Source of the DNA: Acanthacorydalis orientalis
Lineage: Eukaryota; Arthropoda; Insecta; Megaloptera; Corydalidae
DNA: 64,000 nucleotides
Reading direction: 5' to 3'
NCBI GenBank assembly: GCA_034766995.1
Contig: CM068319.1
Coordinates: 19,119,922 to 19,183,921, forward strand
Shown: positions 1 to 11,527 of the stretch, one piece after another
How the letters are laid out: each line of letters starts with the position of its first letter
Numbering within the stretch: position 1 is the first letter of the stretch
Notes under the pieces: generated by a model
Seen by the model: only the letters and a program-made list of their open reading frames with translations
What the model was told of the DNA's origin: nothing
Databases searched by the model: none
Made by a program: the position numbers and the translations under genes

Positions 1-62
1 TTAATTACAGCAAAAACTCATTATAATTACATATATTCATTAATCACGCATATTAATATGTG

Positions 63-107
<45 letters not shown>
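63..107. repeat. (TA)n microsatellite, one G interruption
   Basis: Alternating TA with a single TG break. Confidence 0.95.
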
Positions 108-109
<2 letters not shown>

Positions 110-270
110 TAATTGATCGTGCAATTAACAACAATTTTATTGTTTGATTCCGTCCGTATGACATATGTTATCTCTCATTAAGAACTCAATTACCTCCCTG
201 TTAAAAAATATGTTAAATAAGTTTGAATCGTGTAGTATTCTAAAATTTTTAAAGAGGTACTTGTACCATC

Positions 271-273
<3 letters not shown>

Positions 274-311
<38 letters not shown>
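274..311. repeat. (TA)n microsatellite
   Basis: 38 bases of pure TA. Confidence 0.95.
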
Positions 312-312
<1 letters not shown>

Positions 313-1599
313 CATTTTACAGAAATGGTTCTAACAGATAATAACATTTTGCTACAATCGTTGAATTATTCAAACATTTCAATAAATAAAATATTATAAT
401 TTACACTTAAAATTAAAATTGGAATGAAACTATGAATACGGTATTTATTTATGTAATAATATGATTGAGTATATTGTTAATTAATTTTGAACTTAATTTT
501 AACTTGAGTTATTTGTGACACATAAGTTTTTAGAAATTTCCATAATTAACAAATATTTTATTTGAATGATATTATGTAAATAATATGTTTTCTTTATATT
601 TCGTAAACCTAAAAAAAATTGCGAAATTATAAATATGATTTTTAATTATGAAGCAGATATCTTAAATAAGGTATTTTGTATCCATTTTTAATTGAATGAA
701 TTATAATTCAACAAAGTTAGGTTTCAGTATTAAATATCTTTTAATTGATTCACTATAGTAAAATTTTATTGTCGTCCAAGTTGATTGTACTGTTTTCGAA
801 AATGGTCCTCAGTATCAGCAAAATTCTAGAATTTTGTCCATTTTTATGAAAACTACTTACTTATTTATGTCAGTTTTAAGAAATAACAACTGAATTGTTA
901 TATGTTTAATAAATAGAGTGTGTAAATAGGTTTTATATACTAAAATGATTAAATATCATATTGATTTTTATAACTGAACTGCATATATTCAGAATTGTTT
1001 TCTTTTTGAAGCCAATACCTTGTTTACGTTGTAAAAATTATTTTTTTTTTGATTTTAGTATTGTTTTTGTAGAATTACTAATTTAAAAGTAACTATTAGT
1101 GTAATAAGCATGTCTAACCAGTTTCCAATTTCCAGTCTATGATTACTCGCCGAAAATAAATATTATCTATTATAATGGAATATTTACACTTAAAATTATA
1201 AACAGAAGATTATTTGTTCAGTTTTTCAGTTGAAAGTTATATTTGACATAGCTTATTAATTGTCGATATTTTTCATATATTATCACTTCATTAAATTGAA
1301 TTAAAACATCATTTTGTGCGGAACATAATAGTACACAGTATATTTTTTATGGAAAATTATAATTTCTAATTTTAATGGTATTTCTTGTATATAAATATCT
1401 ATGGATTGCGTTTTTATGTTCTTAAGAAAATTAACACGTAAGGAAAATGGAAATTACTTTTAATATATCTGATTTATCATTTTATTACTATGTTCGTTAA
1501 TAATCACAAGTAATTACTTTTATTACAGCACATTATGTGCAATAAAGATATTATGATTATTTTTATAAGAGTGCATTTTTTTTATTCATCGTTCAAGCA

Positions 1600-2060
1600 C
1601 GCGTTCATTCATTTCTCGTGACTAGAGCGTTATATGAAACCATTCTCCTTATTCTTTTTCTGACACATCTTGTCCAGACGAAAAATTCACGTAAATAATC
1701 GTTTTACAACAGACAACAAACACTGAACATAAATATTTATTATATTCACCTGCAGTGAATTGTTTAATTAGAAACGTACCAGACGAAAAGTAAGTCAGCT
1801 TTAACTACAGTGGTTGATGGGTAACCTTAAAATATTACCACTTTGTGAAATTTAAGGGTAAGACGAACGCCACTAAACACGGCATCGTCTTTAAATTACT
1901 GGCAAGATTGCACGCGGGCGTCGTTCGGTCTTCCAGGGTATGGGTGCACCCACGCCGAATCGCATTGTATAGCGGCCCGTAACCAGTATACCTTGTTAAA
2001 AGGGCGGTTTATGTCTTCTCAACTATAAAGTGACACAGAAGTAATGCTTATTCTTGAAGT
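1600..2060. promoter_or_regulatory. CpG-rich patch, possible promoter or regulatory element
   Basis: About 15 CpGs fall in some 125 bases at 1,862-1,985, within DNA that is otherwise nearly CpG-free. It contains a GGGTGCACCC palindrome (about 1,944-1,953) and a TATA-like CTATAAAG near 2,022. A strong donor AAAA|GTAAGT stands at 1,789/1,790, and CCAGACGAAAA occurs twice (1,674-1,684 and 1,779-1,789), the second copy ending at that donor. No protein frame. Function unknown. Confidence 0.35.
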
Positions 2061-2769
2061 TTTGTTGAGAGGAAACATTTAAACGTTTTCACATTGTAAA
2101 TGTGTGTCTGTTTGTGTGTGAGCGAGTGCTGTCTTTTTTTGCTCTTACTGCATGATGTATTTAGTATGGTGGAATGTCAGAGCATCTATTAATAAACGTT
2201 ACTTTTTTCAATGGAAAAATTTATACAATTGTGATTGTTGTATCAACTTCAAAATAAATTGTATTCACTTTGAAACAGCGAAACATGTAACCAACTAAAA
2301 TATTACAGGAATAAATTATAATCATAATTTCATTGTAGATAATTTAAATAAACATCATGATTTTAATTATGATTTTTAATTCGATAAAAATTATTATGTA
2401 TTTGAAATTTATTATTTATTGCTTGTGAGATCAATTTCTAATAGTGTACATATTTATATAATGTAATTTTTATTAACTATTCATTTGAATAATTAGAAAA
2501 GTGTCCCAAGTCCGTGTGAAAGATAAGTGTTTTAAAATTTTGCACTTTATCGAGTATAGACGTTCAAGACCATGATCATACATGTTCTGAACCTTTCACA
2601 GGCTGAATATAATTGAATTAAATTTTTGATTTTATATTAATCAATTGTTTATATAAGTTTAAAGGTCATACTCGTAAAATAGGTTACTAAAATAAAGATG
2701 ATTATTGTTATATTAAGTTGTTAACTATTGGTAATTGTTATTTGAATTAAATAATAATAATAATAAACT

Positions 2770-2800
<31 letters not shown>

Positions 2801-3956
2801 GACCCTTCTGAAATTTTCTTCAGTATTTTGAGCGTTACTTATCTAAAACAAACTCAATATACACTTAGGGAATATATTGTTTGTTTTCATTATCTAACTA
2901 TGTATATAAGATTTCAAACGAGGTCAACAAGTATATTATACGTTAGATTATGATTATATCCTAAGATACACATTTAATTAAATGGGTTCATGTGTGAATC
3001 GTATCATATGCGACTTACTAGAAACACTGTTATATGTCTTTAGAGATGCAATATACATTGTAATTCAATACTAGGGAGGGTTGAAGTACATAGAATATTA
3101 TTAGAACTTGTATTATAAATTTCTTAAAAAGTGTTATTTAGCAGTTTTGGAGTATTTACTTTTGTTTTAATAAAATCTGATATAAAATATTTATTGAAAG
3201 GTTTCAAAATTGTGAAAAATATTATTTATATATAATTTTTAAAAATTGGATTGTACTTGCATATTCGCGGATACAAATTATTTAAGAAAATTTAGCATTA
3301 ATAGAGAAATTATGAATCACAAAACATAATATAAAATCGAAAACATATCTAGTCATTTTTCCGAATATAGGCGTATTAAAAATGACATATAAAAATGTTA
3401 CGATCTTGTAAAAATGGTTATTGGACTTGTATGTATCCTCTGCGTGTCCCCAAATATATTAAAAAAAATAATTATATTTTAAAATTAAGAAATAGTGGCG
3501 ATATATTACAGGCGCATTAGTTAGACTTTTGAAAACGGAATGGAAAAAGTGTACAAAAACTTAACCAAAAGTTATTAAATTTCTATTAGTTTTTTAAATA
3601 AGATTCTGTTATATTCTGTAAATTTATAGAAGATATTATTAAAAAAAATATTTTTATGAGAAAATAAACTATAGCTTTTTATAAACACAATTCTTAAAAA
3701 TATAAAGACATTAAAATATAAAATTCTTATAAACATTTATTTATAATTAAAATGTAAGATATGCAGTATTGATAGATTGTTTACCATTATAGTTAAATAA
3801 ATTTTACTTACAAAATATATTAGCTTGACAAATAGAGTTAAGAATTTAAATTAACAATTTTAATTCATTTGATTTAATACAGAAGTAAAATATGAAACAT
3901 TTTATGAAATAGAATTTAAAAAATGGCTGTTAATTTGTTTAATAGAAATCATATAT
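2061..3956. other. AT-rich stretch, no gene seen
   Basis: One short (TA)n array at 2,770-2,797; otherwise unstructured AT-rich DNA with only chance-length frames. Confidence 0.6.
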
Positions 3957-4027
3957 GTTATTGTATGAAAATAATTATTAAACCATTACATGTCATTATA
4001 TGATAGAAATATTAATCATACAATAAC
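3957..4027. repeat. Hairpin of about 71 nt with perfect 12-bp stem
   Basis: GTTATTGTATGA (3,957-3,968) is exactly complemented by TCATACAATAAC (4,016-4,027) across a 47-base spacer. Compatible with a precursor hairpin or chance pairing in AT-rich DNA. Confidence 0.45.
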
Positions 4028-4272
4028 GTTATGGTTTCGAAACTGTTATTTTATACGGATAAGTCATCATCTGATACGAAGAGTGTTTTTATATAATGGA
4101 AAACTATGCTAATAAAAATGAAAAATATGTTTTTTTTTAAATATCTTTCAAAAATGCGTAAAGAATGTAATATGAAAATATTTTCATAATATATAATTTT
4201 TATGTTGTAGAGGTTTTCGAAGAAAATCGCTGTTGTTGTGAAATAAGGCGAGAAAAATATAAATTTATTACA

Positions 4273-4301
4273 TTAGGTTGGTGTAAAAATAATTCCGGTT
4301 T
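4273..4301. repeat. Left terminal inverted repeat of the mariner element
   Basis: TTAGGTTGGTGTAAAAATAA and following bases; pairs imperfectly with the right end at 5,437-5,465. This is the 3' end relative to the transposase. Confidence 0.9.
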
Positions 4302-4350
4302 CCACGTATCGAGTATAAAGACGCACATATCAGTTAAAAATGTATATTTA

Positions 4351-5275
4351 TTAATCGAAATAAAGACTATTGGCCTGCATAAATTTCTCCCAAAGGGAAA
4401 CCAGTTTGTTTATTCCTACAAGATAGAATTCTGAAGTCTTGGAAGTAAAGAATTCATAGAAAGGGCTTTTGAGCTGATGCTTGATCTTCAAAAAACTCTC
4501 ATAGGAAATTACTCAAATATTTAAAAAAATGATAATCTGTCTAAAACAGGTCCGGAGAATAAGGTGGGTGAGATAACGTTCCATAATCCAGTTCATTTAA
4601 TTTTTTTAAAGTCATTTGTGAGGCGTGTGGTCGGACGTTGTCATGAAGAAGAATTGGTTCTCTTTGATTGACTGGCCGTAAACGATGCTGCAAACTTCTC
4701 ATGCATTTTTTCATTTACTAACAATATTTTTCTCCTGTTATTGTTTCACCAGGATTTAAAAAGTTGTACTGAATGATGCCACTTGCCGATCACTAGACAG
4801 TGACCATAATCTTTTTTTTATGAAGCTTTGGTTTGGGAAACTGTTTTGGTGCTTCTCCACGGTCTAGCCACTGTGACGAACGTTTCAGATTGTTGTAGAG
4901 AATCCACTTTTCATCGCCAATGCGATTAAGAAAGGGATCATCCAGCTTCTTTGTTTTTCCAATTAAGCTTAAATGTCGAACCACTGTTGAATGATCAACA
5001 TTAAGTTCTTTTGCCACCTCTCGAGTTGTTTTGCGTGGGTCCGCTTCAATAATGGTTCTTATAAATCGTTATTGCCTATAGCTGAAGGAGATCTACGACC
5101 ATCCTCATCATCAAGGCTTTCGTTTCCATTACGGAATTTTTGGAATCAGTTTTGAGCTATAAATTCACTAATTGACTCTTCGCCAAAAACAAATTTGATA
5201 TTTCGAGCAGTTTCTATTGCTTTACGTCCCAATTTAAACACACAACAAAATCGCGCGAATTCGTTTTCTTTCCAT
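4351..5275 (-). pseudogene. Mariner transposase pseudogene
   Basis: Read on the minus strand from an ATG at 5,275 to a double stop at 4,351, the frame can be followed with at least two frameshifts and several stops. Recognisable in order: an N-terminal FVFGEESIS-like segment, the helix-turn-helix part (TTREVAKELNVDHSTVVRH), GDEKW with the first catalytic Asp, WLDRGEAPK, PKPKLHKKKIMVTV, LHDN with the second Asp, HPPYSPDL, TDYHFF with the third Asp, and a C-terminus ending SLYFD. The spacing of the last two fits the DD34D mariner signature. About 28 codons that normally separate the DNA-binding and catalytic parts are missing: KKLD runs straight into DPFL. The longest intact piece is 4,793-5,017. 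It cannot make functional transposase. Confidence 0.93.
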
Positions 5276-5436
5276 GACTAGTTTAAAACGTTATATCCAA
5301 CAATAGTAAAGAATGAAAACAATGAACATAAGCTGAAGTCAGTAGTGCTAATTTCATTATTTGCAATGATGTATCACATAACTATAACAAAAGATAACGG
5401 TAATTAGAAAAATCGGCACCAAAATTAAAATGTTAA

Positions 5437-5465
5437 AAACTGCAATTATTTTTGCATCAACTTAA
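5437..5465. repeat. Right terminal inverted repeat of the mariner element
   Basis: Reverse complement begins TTAAGTTGATGCAAAAATAA; several mismatches to the left end show age. This is the 5' end relative to the transposase, followed directly by TA. Confidence 0.9.
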
Positions 5466-5769
5466 TAGAAATGATAAAAATAAAAGAAATTATTTGGGAC
5501 CACTCAAAATAATATTTATTTGTTACATGCGATTTTTGATTATGACCAATAATAACATTTCTAGCAATATTTAAAATTAATTTATAAATCTATAAAAGTT
5601 TCATTGTGTATTACCAAACGTTAAAGTAGATTGAATTATTTATTGGAATTATGATTCAGTAATTTTTCATCTATAAAACAACTATATTAAAAATTGAAAC
5701 AGAATAAAAGTGTTTCGAATAAAAAACCTTTACAATATAAAAAAAGGCAAGAATGAAAAAAAAAATACT

Positions 5770-6185
5770 CAATAATGTGGAAAATCTTACGTATTCACGG
5801 GCCGAGCAACACTAAATCCACGGCGAAAAAAATCGTACAGTCTTAGCCCCAGAGATATTCTCCGTGATATTCTACCGTCATAAATCTCGTACAGTAGTAC
5901 GTATCAACTTTATTGTTTCATATTACTGCGTATTGCGCTCAATTTCATAATGTCCTAATGAAATATCAATTTTATTTTATACAACGCACTGTGTCCGCCA
6001 TGGACGACGCGTAATTCGTGTTAAGCGTCCGCAGAATTGTTTTTCAACATCGTACGAAACCCGATGAAACATAACGAATTCCAAACGCATCCCGGATTAT
6101 CCCGAAACTGCGGTAATTCCCATAATAGCCGTACTGAAACATCGCCTTGGCGTCTTTTTCTAACGGGCATAAATCTCATTCCACC
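5770..6185. promoter_or_regulatory. CpG-rich patch of unknown function
   Basis: CpGs are dense from ACGGGCCGAGC (about 5,797) to ACGGGC near 6,165, immediately before a long (TA)n array. No credible coding frame: the frame from 6,037 runs into the microsatellite. Candidate regulatory sequence or unrecognised non-coding exon. Confidence 0.3.
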
Positions 6186-6189
6186 TTTT

Positions 6190-6191
<2 letters not shown>

Positions 6192-6264
<73 letters not shown>

Positions 6265-6280
6265 ATGTATGTATATGTAT
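6192..6280. repeat. (TA)n(TG)n microsatellite
   Basis: About 65 bases of pure TA, then GTGTGTGTATGTATGTATATGTAT-type sequence on the 3' side. Confidence 0.95.
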
Positions 6281-6289
6281 AAACTACAC

Positions 6290-7680
6290 TCTCAAATAGA
6301 CACGATTTTAATAGCGATCGTGATAAAGTACGTAAAAAAAAACGTGAATGATACGATGTATTGAAGTTATTGGTGTGGAAGTGAGAGACTAAATCATGTC
6401 TATTGTGGCCGTACGAAAACGGTAGTTTAGAAGGGATGATAAGAAAGTAACAACATTGGACAAATGCCTGATTTTTCCTAATCTAGTATACAATAAAATA
6501 TATGGTGTTTCAGTTGGTGAAAATGAGTTCTTTGCAATACAGTTATTATTTGTTTTTGTATAAAATAACATAAAATAGTAATTTAGAAAAATCTATTGAA
6601 GCTAATGAGTTAATGTTGATCAAATGTGTTTCTTAATAATTTTATTAAATTAACAAACATTCTTACTTATATTTTCAAGTACAAAGGGGATGATTTATTC
6701 AAAGTATTAGGTATTTTCTTAAAAAAATATATATTTTATGTAATAAAATGATTTCTAATTTATTATAAAGTGACTTTCTGATTAAAGTGTAACACACATT
6801 TTATTACACACTTCAAAAAAGTTAATTTCTCAGGATGATTTAATGTAAATTTATATTTACTGTATTAAGTACAGCAATTGTGAAGTAATTTTTTAAAAAA
6901 ATATAAATATAAGTCAATAAATAAAAGTATGGTAATGTTCAAAAGCATTTTTTTTACCAGGAAACTCTTAACATGGGAGCATACATAGTTACAGTCAATG
7001 TGTATAATACGATAATTAAAGAAAACAATAATTTGTTATTGAGTATAATAATTGTTAAGATTAATAAAAATAGAAAATAATTCGTTATATGATCAGAAAT
7101 ACTTAAATTTAAAAGTAAATATGTTATATTTATCATCCAATGTTTACATTTTTCAATCATTTTTGTTCTAAATGCCTGTCAACATAATAAGGTATGCATT
7201 GTGTATACTTGGAGATTATTTTATGATTGGAATAATGGGTTACATTCGGTCAAGATACAAGAGATTAGATTCTATTAGGAGTGTTCAGGATAGGTGAAAA
7301 TAATTTGGGATAAAGCACATCAGATCAAGATTATTTGTGACAATTTGATTGTAATACTTGTCAGTAATAACATTTACAAACTATGGATATGATTAGATAA
7401 CGATTATCGAAGAGAATTGATAATTCGATGTTTGTATTAATGCGGATTGAAATCCATATAAACCTAGAGTGATAGTGAGATAAAGATCTCGATTCATCTT
7501 GAATTTGAATGTGATATGGAAACTTACATTCGGAGTGAGATTCTCATTAAAATTTTAGTTCGATTCATATTGTCGTTATGTGCAATGTAAACTATAAAAT
7601 AATTTCAACTTTAATTACTGAATTACATATTAAATTAATTCGATATTAAATTAATGAAATGTGAAGGTAAATAAAAAAAA
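6290..7680. other. AT-rich stretch, no gene seen
   Basis: 7,230-7,560 is somewhat less AT-rich with many GATTAGAT/GAGAT-like words, possibly an old repeat; nothing recognisable as coding. Confidence 0.5.
7627..7655 (+). repeat. 16-bp-period direct repeat
   Basis: ATATTAAATTAAT at 7,627-7,639 and 7,643-7,655. Confidence 0.6.
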
Positions 7681-7681
7681 T

Positions 7682-7684
<3 letters not shown>

Positions 7685-7776
<92 letters not shown>

Positions 7777-7794
7777 AATTATCTTCCTCTCTCT

Positions 7795-7832
<38 letters not shown>

Positions 7833-7847
7833 CTATCTATCTATCTA

Positions 7848-7920
<73 letters not shown>
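7685..7920. repeat. Compound (TA)n / (TC)n / (TATC)n microsatellite, about 235 bp
   Basis: Three long TA blocks broken by a CTCTCTC segment near 7,787 and a (TATC)n block at about 7,830-7,850. It is the longest simple-sequence tract in the window. Confidence 0.95.
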
Positions 7921-7924
<4 letters not shown>

Positions 7925-9179
7925 TTTATTTTTATATTTGATACACGAACCTAAATGTCAATTAATTTTAATAGTTTCATTATATTTTTATTGAGTTTTG
8001 TATAAACAGAATGTGATTTTCGTTTTGCTATTTCAATTTGATGTTTCACTCTGCTCATATATGCATGGATAAACTTACAATAATGGTCTTTATTAAATTA
8101 CGTATTTATATTTTCTATATACAATGAATCATTGTACACTATAACTGTTTATTATTTTGGAAATCGCAAAATTTAATGATTGTATATAATTACTGTTTAT
8201 TGTACAGCTACCAGACTTGAAAAATAAACTATAACAGATGCATTGTTTGTTAAATCTGTGTGCAAAGTAGTTTATTTTATACTATTTTAAAAACTATAAT
8301 AAAAAATAAAATTTGTTTATGAAAATCATTATATAAAATCAAAGAACCCAGTAATTTGATTTAAAATTTAAATATTTTTTTTATTGAAGTATTTTAATAT
8401 AATTTTTAATATAAAATAGAGACGGAAATAGATCAATAAACCAATTGTTCTTTAGTTTTTAAATCAATAAAAATTATTAAATTAAGAAAAGAATTTAATA
8501 TCAAACAAATTCATTTCAATTTTTATAAACATTCTAAAAATACATACTAGAGTTTGTTTTCATGACTATTTTTAAAGTAAGTCAAAAGTATGGTTGAAAT
8601 TCATAAAATCATGAATATGTGAAACGAAAACAGTAACCGCATTTCCCTTATCATAAAATAAATCCCGAGTCGTACAGAATGAGTGTGTAGTTAACGGTTT
8701 ATTTATAATCTGAAAATCGTGCTAGAGATTCTCTTTAATTTAAGTATACTATTATGGCGTTTTCTTTGAATACTTTAACAGTAAGCTTAAATGAATATAT
8801 AATGAAATATAAAATATATAAGGTACGGTGTATGAGTATAGCATATTAAATATCTTTAGTCTTAGATTATAATTTTCTTGATTAACCGAATATCAGATAA
8901 TAAAAAATTACTAATTTTCTAGACCTTTACAGTTTCTTCATATTTTATACTTTTATATTTTTTTGTCTAAAACACATGTTAAAAAAAGATTTAAGTTAAT
9001 ACTAAATTTTTAGAATAGGATATTTGAAATGAATAAGACAATCAAACTGTTTTAATAAAAGATAATACATTTTTCCAGTGAAAAAAATTATAGATTTGTC
9101 TATTCGATTTAATGTAATAAATAAAATGGTTCTTTAATTTGATTCAGAAAAATAGTTTGCTCTAAGGATATTCTTCTAT
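7921..9179. other. AT-rich stretch, no gene seen
   Basis: No ORF, repeat or hairpin of note was recognised. Confidence 0.6.

Positions 9180-9210
<31 letters not shown>
9180..9210. repeat. (TA)n microsatellite
   Basis: Pure TA followed by AATATATACATGTATG. Confidence 0.9.
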
Positions 9211-9212
<2 letters not shown>

Positions 9213-9269
9213 TGTATGTATATAATGTATTTTCAATTACCGATCATTCCTTACATGTACAAACCAGTC

Positions 9270-9404
9270 ATGTTGTCATTCCGAACAATGTTGTTTTTTT
9301 TTCTCATACACGTGTTGTTGATTCTCCCTATTTCTACTTTTTGTCAAAGTACAGCATTCACAGCTCGGCCGAAACCTACGAAAACGATTCAAGAAAAACA
9401 ATAA
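9270..9404 (+). CDS. Small ORF with signal-peptide-like N-terminus, doubtful
   Basis: From the ATG at 9,270 the 44-residue product starts MLSFRTMLFFFLIHVLLILP, a basic residue followed by a strong hydrophobic core, then STFCQS as a plausible cleavage region and a short basic tail (ARPKPTKT). An in-frame ATG at 9,216 would add 18 residues, and one at 9,288 would shorten it. The local base composition is more balanced than the surroundings. It could encode a small secreted peptide or the first exon of one. T-rich DNA often produces hydrophobic frames by chance, so confidence is low. Confidence 0.15.
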   Translation: MLSFRTMLFFFLIHVLLILPISTFCQSTAFTARPKPTKTIQEKQ

Positions 9405-9580
9405 AATCATCGTATGTTTTTTCCCTGCTGCCTTTTTTCCGGTTAAATAACAAGTGTTCTTTAGGTTTTTCGGCTTATATGGCTTTCAATTTTTTCTATT
9501 AGTTTATATTATACAATTTATTTTGTTATTTGAACAGATCTAATGAAAATTAAAAACTCTTTTCCATCTAAACACAAAAA

Positions 9581-9613
9581 TACATACACACACACATATG
9601 TATATATATACAC
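9581..9613. repeat. (CA)n(TA)n microsatellite
   Basis: ACACACACACAT then TATATATATA. Confidence 0.9.
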
Positions 9614-10726
9614 TTTCAATTTGAATATTAATTTTTAAAATTATATCAGTTGAAAGAAGTAGTCATTATTTACTATAAAATTAATTATCAATATGAATTC
9701 GTAAATAATAAAATCTAATTTCAAATTAGTTCCGTTTTAACTTGTTTTTGTACTATATTTTATAATTATATCTGTATTTTTTAATGTATTGATTTGTAAC
9801 TGGTTTCAATATGGTTATAATTGAATTACTTTTATGTAATGTGTGTAGGTTTTTCATTTAAAGTTTATAATGTAGCTTATTTTTCAGGAGAACTTAGATT
9901 TTTGTGAATATTTAATAAATGATAGTTTTGATTGAGGTGTAAAATAACATATATATTATTATTAATATCACATATGATTAGACTAGGTATTAAATAACAT
10001 TTTTCATCTTAAGAAATGTACATAATATTTTTAATAAGATTTATTAAGAAATTTATTAAAAAATGAATTAAGATTAGTCTTTCTGAAGATCTTCGTAGTT
10101 TTTGATCACTTGAGTTTCTTTTTTCCACTACTAATTCTACGTTAAGTTAGCACACATGACGATGCTAGTAGTTCAAAAACAGAAATGTAAAAGAATCAAG
10201 AAAGTAGACAGAATAACTATCAGAATAACATTCTAACGGGATTAAATGTATATCGTATAAAAATATATAATTACATTTTTAAAATTATACATCATTCTTC
10301 ACAGATGACTGCTTATATAAACATGTTCTTTTATTTGTTTTTCTTTTAATTAAAGATTAAAAAATAATCTTATAAGTAAAATATATAAATATACTGAAGT
10401 GAAAATATACAATTATACTTATTTTTCTTGAAAAATTAATTTCTAATCAATAATACTTTTCATATAACGAAGTTCATAAAAAAGCCCATAGAATGTGTTT
10501 TACACTTATATTTAATAATAATTATAAACGTAACAATATTTATCTCCTTAATAATTTTCATTCTATAAAATATATTATTTTTAAGTATAATCCAACATTT
10601 TTAATTTTTTTGATAAATAATAATATAAGCAGATGTGATTAAAATGCAAGTACGTAAATAAAACAAAGTAAAAGTTCAATACACAATCATTATCTTTTGT
10701 ATTGTTATAAAAATCTTGTAGATATG

Positions 10727-10730
<4 letters not shown>

Positions 10731-10770
<40 letters not shown>
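10731..10770. repeat. (TA)n microsatellite
   Basis: About 35 bases of TA ending in GTATG. Confidence 0.95.
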
Positions 10771-10920
10771 AATGCGTTTGGTACAAAATTTGCTGAAAGA
10801 ATATTGTTTACTTCTTGAAGTGTTAACAGTGATAGTAAAAATATTGCTACGAATATATTTAATTTCTACTTAATGGAATGATATTTTATGTATTATTTTT
10901 TTAAAAAAGTGTTCGTTAAA

Positions 10921-10923
<3 letters not shown>

Positions 10924-10969
<46 letters not shown>
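10924..10969. repeat. (TA)n microsatellite
   Basis: 46 bases of pure TA. Confidence 0.95.
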
Positions 10970-10972
<3 letters not shown>

Positions 10973-11029
10973 GTATATGGTACCATATAAAATATTTCTT
11001 TATTAAAGATTATCAAAACGATCCACTTT

Positions 11030-11360
11030 GTATAAAGCGACTCATCATATAAAGTAAATTGTCACAGATGCAGACAAAAAGAAATTAATTTCGTACAAAA
11101 AAGCTGCGCATAAAAAGTAGGCCAATTAAAAAATTCTCAAACGATAGCAGAAATGTTATCGTCTCTACCATTTCAGTTGAGCTTAAAATAACTCTTTGTA
11201 TATGTGTATGTGTGTGTTAGTGCCATTTGCCACCGTGGAGAAGACGAAAAAAAAGAGTAATTCAAAGACAAACGCGAATTCAAAACGTTTCCTTCGTTCA
11301 TCTCTTCCTGTTTTACTGTTCCGACGACGAATGTTTTTAGAGAACGACGCGATGGTATGA
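11030..11360. promoter_or_regulatory. CpG-elevated patch of unknown function
   Basis: More balanced sequence with TGCCACCGTGGAGAAGACG near 11,230 and CCGACGACGAATG near 11,322. No ORF or splice pair recognised. Confidence 0.25.
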
Positions 11361-11467
11361 AAAGTCAGGGTGGAATTTTTATAAACAAAATCAAAGTATT
11401 GTACCAGATTGGAATATTAAGGTAGTGTAATCAAATTGTTTCGCTTTCCTTTAAACAACACACATAC

Positions 11468-11470
<3 letters not shown>

Positions 11471-11519
<49 letters not shown>

Positions 11520-11527
11520 GTGTGTAT
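11471..11527. repeat. (TA)n(TG)n microsatellite
   Basis: TA block followed by GTATGTATGTGTGTGTA on the 3' side. Confidence 0.95.

Larger units (their letters stand above)
4273..5465 (-). mobile_element. Mariner-family DNA transposon, internally deleted and inactive
   Basis: Terminal inverted repeats are visible: the left end begins TTAGGTTGGTGTAAAAATAA and the reverse of the right end begins TTAAGTTGATGCAAAAATAA. Flanking dinucleotides are CA on the left and TA on the right, consistent with a mutated TA target duplication. The element is about 1.19 kb, a little shorter than the roughly 1.3 kb typical of full mariners, and a gap inside the transposase explains the difference. It moved by cut-and-paste when active; the copy is now a relic. 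Confidence 0.92.
9503..11029. other. AT-rich stretch with microsatellites only
   Basis: Three TA arrays; otherwise nothing recognised. Confidence 0.6.

Noticed and set aside
400..1198. TTTACACTTAAAATTA present twice (400-415 and 1,183-1,198)
   Set aside because: Flanks do not align beyond the 16 bases; plausible by chance in AT-rich DNA.
7661..7954. Long Ile-Tyr repeat frames
   Set aside because: Pure translation of (TA)n microsatellite; the same holds for the IYIY frames at 6,037, 16,562, 27,284, 49,812, 54,432, 60,914 and others.
9212..9502. 96-codon frame overlapping the small signal-peptide-like ORF
   Set aside because: No motif, Phe/Ser/Tyr-rich composition typical of T-rich DNA, and it competes with the other frame.
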